DNA of 64,000 nt from Agrocybe praecox. Lineage: Eukaryota; Basidiomycota; Agaricomycetes; Agaricales; Agrocybaceae. Location of the stretch: the NCBI GenBank assembly GCA_964017145.1, contig OZ024851.1:3286001-3350000 (forward strand). Reading direction: 5' to 3'. Below, piece by piece: positions 57,005-64,000 of the stretch. Under the pieces are notes generated by a model. The model made no database searches. It was not told where the DNA came from and saw only the letters and a list, made by a program, of their open reading frames with translations. Each line of letters starts with the position of its first letter. Position 1 is the first letter of the stretch. The position numbers and the translations under genes are program-made.

Positions 57005-58498
57005 TCACCACTTTTTCACCAATTTGACCTGAGTCCCAGAGGTACTATCTTCCTGAACCCTTTTCAAATAGCGCGAAAAATGAACAAATTCTAACCTCCA
57101 TGGAACCTCAACAGTATAACAGGTTGTCGATGGCCGACGTCCAAAGAGGTATGAAATAACCGCTCCTTTGGGTAATTTACCCTTTTCAGGAGCGAACTCA
57201 ATCCAATTCAAAGAGGGGAAAGTATTTACTGGAATATCACTTTGCTGGCCTTCGATGGCTTGTAAGATGTCGAAGCAAGTGTCCCCGCCGGTTAGATGAG
57301 TGACTGAGTCCATAGCGAGGAGCAAGGAACGCATCGGAGTCTGTCCAGCATCGCGAGTGGCGTGGAAGGACTGGAAGAAGAGCTGGAGATGTGTTATATT
57401 AGCAACGTGGGGTACGAAAGAATCTAGCACCATCCTCCACAGTGGATAGACAGTAACCATATCGGAACGGAGGCCGCACTCAAAGGATAGAGTAAAGTTA
57501 TTGCTCGATTTTAGGGTGAGAGACATGATGTCCATCGTAAGGCTGAGCTGCGTGAATGTTGTTTTATCGTTTATTACCGTGGCATAATGCCGCATTATTA
57601 CTGAAACAGTGGACTTCACCATTGAGCTGAGCTCATCAGAGGGTGGGTCCAGTGAGCTCACGTAGACGCGTTGATTCGTCGAAAACCCAGCTGGACACAC
57701 GCGGAGGCGGCTCCATAGAGAAATCCACTCCGCCATTGGCATGGATATTTCAAGGTTGGTTAATTGTTGAAGATTCATTCGGGGTATCGTCATCGATTTC
57801 GCCGCTTCCAAAGATATACCTTCGTTCCCGCGATCAATCGAAAGGCATTCAACCTTTGCGGCGTACGATAGAGATTTCACGAGCAGCTGGAACGATGCCG
57901 GTTTATACGTGAGGGATCGCAGATTGAGGAAGAAGGGCGCGAATGCAGGAATGTTAAATAGTTTACAATTGTATGATGTCAGGAGCGGGGAGCGTTTATT
58001 GAATAGTGTGATGTCAGACGAAGCATCATCGTTCGCCATAGGTCGTCCCACAACATCCAATGAGAATGAGCGAAGGCACGGAGCGGCTTGCTGGATTGAT
58101 TCTCGTATCATATGGCAGATACTGAGATCCTTTTCGTCCACTATTTTCAAAACAATATGTATCGCTTCAATCCTTTCCCATATTTCGCGCTCGAGAACCC
58201 ATTTTAAAATCGCGGTGTGGTCGTTCCTGTAGGTATCCGGTCCTCCCAAATTGACGTCTAGCCATAAAACCGACTCCCGTGCCCTGGTTATCACCCTCTC
58301 CACCATTAGAGGATTCAGGGCTTTGTCTATCACTGCTAGACGGCCCCAGATCAAGGTGGATTGAAGGATGATTTCTCGCCATTCATGGCATACTTGGGAG
58401 CATCGTCGAATAGAGGCAAGTCGCTCGAGTTTGGGTTTGTTGATGTCACATGCGTTCAGCATGAAGATGCGCCATTTCAGATCATTGTTCAGGTTCAT
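57005..58498 (-). CDS. F-box-like protein, single exon
   Basis: One open exon of 497 residues starting MNLNNDLKWRIFMLNACD. A shortened F-box-like segment is followed by RRCSQVCHEWREIILQSTLIWGRL, the agaric C-x2-W-R signature. The body has spaced leucine-rich stretches (LRSLTYKP, LQQLTNLEISM, ITHLQLFFQ, SLNWIEFAP). It ends in a short basic tail (KLVKKW). It would act as a substrate adaptor for an SCF ubiquitin ligase; the target is unknown. Its closest relative in this window is the partial gene at 62773 on the other strand, which shares the N-terminal 60 residues with about half the positions identical by eye. The start is the first ATG in the frame, and no intron is needed. Confidence 0.85.
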   Translation of the reverse strand: MNLNNDLKWRIFMLNACDINKPKLERLASIRRCSQVCHEWREIILQSTLIWGRLAVIDKALNPLMVERVITRARESVLWLDVNLGGPDTYRNDHTAILKWVLEREIWERIEAIHIVLKIVDEKDLSICHMIRESIQQAAPCLRSFSLDVVGRPMANDDASSDITLFNKRSPLLTSYNCKLFNIPAFAPFFLNLRSLTYKPASFQLLVKSLSYAAKVECLSIDRGNEGISLEAAKSMTIPRMNLQQLTNLEISMPMAEWISLWSRLRVCPAGFSTNQRVYVSSLDPPSDELSSMVKSTVSVIMRHYATVINDKTTFTQLSLTMDIMSLTLKSSNNFTLSFECGLRSDMVTVYPLWRMVLDSFVPHVANITHLQLFFQSFHATRDAGQTPMRSLLLAMDSVTHLTGGDTCFDILQAIEGQQSDIPVNTFPSLNWIEFAPEKGKLPKGAVISYLFGRRPSTTCYTVEVPWRLEFVHFSRYLKRVQEDSTSGTQVKLVKKW

Positions 58499-59931
58499 TC
58501 CTCGGATGCTCTTGGACGTTGAATGTTGAACGTTGAAGCAAAGCTCAAAGGAGCCCGCGTTGTGTCGGACCTCGGTGAAACGAACTATAATTAGGATTTT
58601 GATCGCCGTGAGTGCCGAGTATCAATGATATAATTGCTGTACTTACTTATGTCTGAAATACAGGCAAAAGACACGGGTTAGGAGAGTCGACAATGCTATA
58701 TATGGGAAGACCGAACCCTTAATCAAATACCAGATGAGGCCTCGCTCCGCTTCGGCATAGAGATACTCCTCTATAAGATCTATAAATCCCAGAGGACATT
58801 CAACATACGATGCACGAACAAATGTATATAACATTTGAGGTAGATTAAATATGATTTTGAAGGAAATACAAAATGAGTCAAAGGTGAGTAGGTAGGAGAG
58901 CTTACCTGTGATTGGGGACTGGGACAGACTGGCCACAGAAAAGCAAAAATGATGGGATCGCAGACTGGAAAGCTGTAGGGTAATAAGGTAAATAAATTAA
59001 CACCGGGTATGAGAAGCACTTACGAACGACATATTTAGTATCTGAAAGTCGTTCCGCGGTTCCGGCCATTGGCGAATGTCAACAAATTCTGTATCATGAA
59101 AGGCGTGATAAATGGGCGCAGAAAGGAAGAGCGGGGGGAAAGCGGGGGTTTATAAAAGTTAAGGATGTCTTCTTATAAACAAAAGAAACAGTAAATGTCT
59201 TACCCGCTCAAGAACAAAAGCTGGATGCATGGAAAGACGCTCGAGATTCGAGAAGGGGAACTTAACCACGGACTTTCAAAAGAAACAAATTCAAAGGTAA
59301 GGAAAGAAGTACCATTGGTTTCAGTACAGGAAAGACGAAACAGCATCGAACAGACTCCTACGTACCCAAATAGCCAGAACAGTAGATAGAAAAGCTTGAA
59401 AGTTACTAAGAGAAAAATATATAGGGGAGACCAAACATGTACAAACGAATTCGCTGATCTGCTTAAGTATAGAGTAATAGTTTACCTGTATTTTCTTGCC
59501 GTGTGTCAGAAATACCCCAATCACAGCGTGTCATGAATTCCGCGTGGAGGTTAGTTAACGTAAAGTGTGCCGGCCCCTGGCTTGGCCCAAAAACACCGGC
59601 TTGGGCCTCAAAAAATTATGAGCCGGGCCAAAAGCCAGAAAATCAGCTTGGCCGGCCTGGCTTTGGTTTGAAGCTCGGTCTGGTTCCGTCTGCGGCATTA
59701 GGACTTCCTGTTTCTATTCATGGCGTTTACTAAAATTCGACATGTTTTAAACCATCCAGCTGTGCGTCTTAAATTTGCAATTTAGTCTAACATGGTTATC
59801 TATTGAACTTGAATTAGGCGAATATTTCTTTCGGTGGACGTTGGCTACCGTGTTTATCTCCACACTCCTTGCTAAAGGTAAATACTTGTATTCGAGAATA
59901 TTTACCTCTCGTGATCGTTAAATTTTACCAC
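58499..59931. other. region without a firm gene; possible short spliced frame
   Basis: Leftward from ATG 59069, MAGTAERLSDTKYVV could join through GT...AG introns to FQSAIPSFLLFCG (about 58917-58970) and a further exon, but the product is not recognised and the model is weak. A GC-rich, repetitive island lies at about 59561-59700 (see findings). Otherwise nothing. Confidence 0.35.
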
Positions 59932-60427
59932 AGGAATACTTCAAGTCCGAGTACACGCGCTCTATCAACACAATACGCGATTTCTCCCATGTATGCTAGC
60001 TGGTTTTGCAGCTACTATTGTGTTCGAGGGCTTTCTCTGAGTGATGGTTGTCCTACGCGAGTATGAATGTTCGCACAGAGGCTTGGGTCGAACGCTTCTT
60101 GATTCTCTAATCATTTTCATTGCGTGAGTATAGGTCTCTATGGTATGGACGTGGCTATCATTAATTTAGGGATATTACTCGTAGCTTAGCGTTCACATAC
60201 ACCGGCGGCTTAGTAGTTTAGATTACATCACCAGTGAGTGTATGGACATTGATCAATAATGTAGGCTGTTATTTAATAATATCGCAAATCCTATTTAGGA
60301 TGTATATGTGGAGGTCCCTGCTGCACCATCGGTAGCCATGTCTTCCCTCCTGGGAACTCGCATGATACTGAATCTAAAAGAAGCTGCAATAGAGAGACAT
60401 CTGATCAACATTCACTTCATGATATAA
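59932..60427 (+). pseudogene. DUF6533-family relic (gene e)
   Basis: Only late family blocks remain: ILQVRVHALYQHNTR (about 59.94-59.98 kb), LAGFAATIVFEGFL with a stop after it, GRTLLDSLIIFIA (about 60.09-60.12 kb) and the tail VAMSSLLGTRMILNLKEA, ending at 60427. The N-terminal exons with the 33/20/15-base series were not found upstream. It lies directly before the better preserved gene f in the same orientation, so it is probably a truncated tandem copy. Confidence 0.75.
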
Positions 60428-60933
60428 TCGATTCTAGACAATGTAAATTATAAGCGAAATATTACACCGTCCAATCTCGAAAAGCCGCAAAATATTTTCA
60501 TCGTCAATACAACAATTCTCCGTCTGCTACGGCTTCTACGGTGTTACGCTCAATATCGGTGTGGCAGTGCAGTCGTTCCGACTGCCCGATTCGCCGTGTA
60601 GATTACTTAGATTAGATCTTTCGGGCATAAACAACATAATGCATCTTGTTTCCACATTTTGTATTTCTAAATTGCCTTTGTGATCGCAATTATTATTGAT
60701 GGGCGTTGGTTTGATATTGATGTTCCGAAGTATACCAACGGGAAACTGGCTGCCGCTTCCCGATGATTATGTACCCGGTACTCCGATGAAACGTGAACCT
60801 CATACAGACCTATTTATGTAACATAGTATTTATTATTAGAACCACCTATATAAACCTGCCGTCACCGAGTGCGCCGGCCCCCTCAGGCTCACCATTGAAC
60901 GACCTTCATGTCGTCATTAGCTTTATAAAAGGG

Positions 60934-62590
60934 ATGGATACGTCGGCTACGATAGAAACGCTTCGTGTGCTCGAGTTGGAACGTTATACTCGTTGTGAGT
61001 TTCTTGATTCGTTCATATAATATTCATTTCACGAGTTTATTCGTCTAGTGGTCGCAACATGTGTCATATTCTACGATTACTGTACGCTGACCTTGACGGT
61101 TTCTCAACTATTAGGAATGTTTGCTCATCTTAAACGATAGTTTTGACTTTTGACAGAGAGGTATCAAATATTTCGATATATTCTTTGCGTCGCACTCTTC
61201 CTGATCGACGTGACTTTTCAGGTGAATTTGATTTGGGTAATTTTTGATATTCTCTCTATTGGCGTCTATTCGCTCATGACGGGAGAATCCCAAATTAAGA
61301 GAAGACGTCTGTCTATCCCTCAGCTTCTATTTTTGGCCGTCAGTCTCTTTTTTTCTATTTTCACGTCGTTGGATAGCCAAACATACTTAACTGTCGCGGC
61401 AGATTCGCTACTACGCCCTTGTAGTATCAATGTAAGAATGAATCATTTCTATAATCTTCGTATTTTAATCCAAATACCAATAGCGTTGGAAATTATGGTA
61501 CCCCTCTCGTAGTCTCTTGCCAATGTAGGAATTAACCCCTCGTTCTCTAGGATTGTTTGGGTTACATTTCACGGACTCGGTATGCCGTTCCTCGCTTAAA
61601 TTAATGTTCTTTTAACTTTTTTTCCCCATAAGCTGTGTGTTTGATCATTTTTTGTGAATAAAATCCGAACTGATAGCCCAAAAGATGTAAGCAACCCATT
61701 AAGCTGAATGGCGCTCGTTGCTTATCCAGATCAGGTACTACGTACGTTCGATGGGAGACAATTACAGTGTTTGTGTTTGCTATTCTGGTACAGGGTTAGT
61801 GCCTGAGCTCTTAAAGGTCTAAAACGCTTATACTTAACGTTATACCGGTAAAGCTGTTCTGCAAATACGAGTATACGCACTATACCTTCGTAGTAAACGT
61901 GTTCTGTCATTTATGATAGTGTGTTTTACGCTATGCACCGCGTCCTCGGGCTATTTAGCATTTATGAACTCATCGAATGTCACATGTGAGTAACCACCCT
62001 TGTATCGTATTCACGTTTGTTACTCAACTCAGAACGGTTAACACGCAGCGACAGTCACAACGATACTAGACCGCCACATTTGTACCTCTCAAGTTCTTTC
62101 CTCTCGTGCATACGCAATATGGATTGTGCTGCTCATTTTTGAAGGACTTCTTTGCGGCATGGTCTTATTTAAAGGATATCAAACCTATCTTGGGCACTTT
62201 TCCCCTCAAAAATGGGGTCTATCATTACTTGACATTATGGTCCGAGACTCAGCAATGATATTCATAACGTGAGTTCCTCTTTCTTAATATTTCTCACGAC
62301 GTGGTTTATATAACCTAGGTTTGAGTCAGGATGGCAGCAACATACATTGCTTGCCTGATCATATCCATAAAATCTGTAGGATTATAGTATCCATTCTCAT
62401 TTTGAACGCACTTAATAACAAATTTCTTTTGTAATTTAGAACACAATGGTCGTCATTCCAGCAGCATTCGCGATAATGATTTCAGACGTACTTTGCACTC
62501 GAATGATCTTACATATCAGAGAAGCACGAGATTTGTCTGAAGAATCCGTGTCTCTGTCAAATATCATGTTCGCCCAAAGTAATATCTAAT
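60934..62590 (+). CDS. DUF6533-family seven-helix membrane protein (gene f)
   Basis: The start at 60934 reads MDTSATIETLRVLELERYT (exon 60934-60991). The family series follows: 61049-61081 (33 nt, VATCVIFYDY), 61141-61160 (20 nt, LTFDRE), 61222-61236 (15 nt, VNLIW) and 61300-61338 (39 nt, RLSIPQLLFLA). Later blocks are in order: AVLQIRVYALYLRSKRVLS (about 61.85-61.91 kb), WIVLLIFEGLLCGMVLFKGY then IMVRDSAMIFIT (about 62.12-62.27 kb) and VIPAAFAIMISDVLCTRMIL, ending FAQSNI with TAA at 62588-62590. The exon after 61338 does not match the usual RY(L/Y) block well, so a small lesion around 61.4-61.8 kb is possible. Multi-pass membrane protein of unknown function. Confidence 0.7.
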
Positions 62591-62772
62591 ATGTATCACT
62601 GTAAACTTCGCCGTCGTACCGTCTCGCTAATGTTCCCCGATGGACCCGATGTCGCCAATGTCATTTCTTTGTGGTTGTGCAACGTGATTGGTAAGCATAT
62701 TGATGGCCCAAAGTATCGCGTTGTCCTTTCATCCCGCTTAAACAGGACCATACTTACCTCCAGCACCTTGAA

Positions 62773-64000
62773 ATGAATCTATCCGATGACCTGAAATGGA
62801 GCATATTCATGCTCAACTGCAGCGATAGTGGGAACACCCCACGAGACAACCTCACCGTAACCAGGCACTGCTCCCAAGTGTGCAGGGAGTGGCGCGACAT
62901 CATTCTGCACTCAGCTGCAATATGGGGTCGTTTGATCATAATCAACGATCAACAAAACCCGGAGTGGTTGGAAGAGATCCTCAAACGATCAGGATCGTCA
63001 CATATATGGCTGGAAATTGCTATATCGGGGGGGAAATACAAGTACAGGGATGCCCACGCCAAGATTCTGGAAAAACTTCTTGACAAACATCACTGGGCCA
63101 GATTAGAATCCTTCCGAATTTCGTGTGTAATATGGGACGACATTGCCCGATTGACCTATCAACTTGTTATGAACAGTGTTAATCAAAGAGCTCCGAACCT
63201 TCGTCGATTTGTCGTCCAATCCCTATCCTCGAAAGGTCATTTCGAGAATTGCGTCGAAACCTGTATGTTCGACGGCTATGCCCCGCTCTTAAAGATATAT
63301 CACGGCATGAACCTAAAAGTGCCGTCCATCCTTCCTGTTGTATATCAGCTTCGTGCTCTACATTGGACTCCAGCCAATATTCATGACGCTTTACAGTGCC
63401 TATCCAGTGCACCCAATTTAGAGTCTCTAGTCCTTTCTATACAATCGAACATTGTTTCTGAAAGGGACAGCAACACGATTTATCTCGATACCATCCACCT
63501 CCCCCAACTCACCCGGATCCATGCCACAATGCCACTTGGCGACTGGATCTGTCTATGGCGCCATATTTCTGTTTCGACCCAGGGATGCTCCATTAATGAT
63601 GAACTTTTGCTCAATACGGAACATGCTTTACATTTGGATGATTTTCACCAGTCATTTCGCCCGAACCTAGAAAAAATTATGGGCTATCACAATAACTTGG
63701 ATAATCCGATTACCCCTACCGAACTTCATGTGGATAGCTCCAATACCATTTCTCTGCTTCAACTTAATGACACGTTGAAGCTATCGCTCAGGATATGGCC
63801 TATTAGAGAAGAGCCTGTCGTTAATGAAATCCGAAGCATGCTCTTTGAATCATTTATTCCTTATGTTTCGAAGATTACAAAGTTGGTGCTACCCACCAAT
63901 TTTGATGCTCAAACAAAAGGTAACTATGGTCCACTTGTGCCGCTGCTTCTGGCAATGAAAAAAATTACGTCTATTCAAGCCCAACTCGCCCACTTCAAAA
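62773..64000 (+). CDS. F-box-like protein, partial (runs off window)
   Basis: An open frame from ATG 62773 to the window end, at least 409 residues with no stop. It starts MNLSDDLKWSIFMLNCSD and has HCSQVCREWRDIILHSAAIWGRL, nearly the same as the start of the leftward gene at 57005-58498. Later parts are more diverged but keep the layout (APNLRRFVVQ, LRALHWTPANIHD, APNLESLVLSI, MPLGDWICLW, SKITKLVLPTN). It is probably an SCF adaptor. Together with 57005-58498 it forms a head-to-head paralogue pair enclosing a DUF6533 relic and a DUF6533 gene. The 3' end is outside the window. Confidence 0.85.
   Translation, partial: MNLSDDLKWSIFMLNCSDSGNTPRDNLTVTRHCSQVCREWRDIILHSAAIWGRLIIINDQQNPEWLEEILKRSGSSHIWLEIAISGGKYKYRDAHAKILEKLLDKHHWARLESFRISCVIWDDIARLTYQLVMNSVNQRAPNLRRFVVQSLSSKGHFENCVETCMFDGYAPLLKIYHGMNLKVPSILPVVYQLRALHWTPANIHDALQCLSSAPNLESLVLSIQSNIVSERDSNTIYLDTIHLPQLTRIHATMPLGDWICLWRHISVSTQGCSINDELLLNTEHALHLDDFHQSFRPNLEKIMGYHNNLDNPITPTELHVDSSNTISLLQLNDTLKLSLRIWPIREEPVVNEIRSMLFESFIPYVSKITKLVLPTNFDAQTKGNYGPLVPLLLAMKKITSIQAQLAHFK

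Overview
The window reads as nuclear DNA of a basidiomycete fungus, most likely an agaric-type Agaricomycete. Nearly every gene is cut by short introns (about 48-85 bases) with GT...AG ends, and the families present (NACHT NTPases, F-box and BTB proteins, DUF6533 membrane proteins, cytochrome P450, DUF5648, DUF3074, Rds1-type ferritin-like proteins) are ones typically expanded in Agaricomycetes. No rRNA, tRNA or CRISPR array was recognised. Family names come from recognising motifs by eye; no database search was run.

Layout. (1) 1-11.3 kb is a decayed duplicated segment. It holds relics of a cystathionine gamma-lyase gene (1.13-1.44, 5.09-5.15 and 6.24-7.68 kb), an intact NACHT gene (2.32-5.01 kb) and its degenerate twin (8.53-11.24 kb). 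(2) 12-29 kb is gene-poor and holds four DUF6533 seven-helix membrane genes on both strands (12.0-13.7, 15.1-16.8, 19.4-21.1, 27.0-28.8 kb), a 1.7-kb inverted-repeat transposon-like element (21.30-23.00 kb), a secreted DUF5648 protein (23.06-23.64 kb) and a dead glycosyltransferase copy (26.3-27.0 kb). (3) 30-45 kb is a normal gene-dense stretch: GT31-like glycosyltransferase, DUF3074 START-like protein, two F-box genes, secreted ferritin-like protein, a small membrane protein, a coiled-coil membrane protein and a small basic protein. (4) 46-56 kb holds a secreted protein, a seven-helix protein, an intact P450 with two decayed P450 relics behind it, and a BTB gene. (5) 57-64 kb holds two paralogous F-box genes pointing away from each other, with a DUF6533 relic and a DUF6533 gene between them; the last F-box gene runs off the window edge.

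There is no sign of one pathway across the window. The common theme is birth and death of lineage-expanded families: NACHT, F-box/BTB, DUF6533, P450 and GT31 each appear as an intact member and/or a broken paralogue close by. The most notable structural observations are: a strict 33/20/15-base exon series shared by all five well-preserved DUF6533 genes; a TA-flanked element with perfect 31-base ends, oriented internal repeat arrays and a nested palindromic insert; the NACHT unit lying between two pieces of a lyase gene; and a short I-x-G-G-x-[FY] type motif shared by the NACHT N-terminus and a small separate protein at 44.4-45.2 kb.
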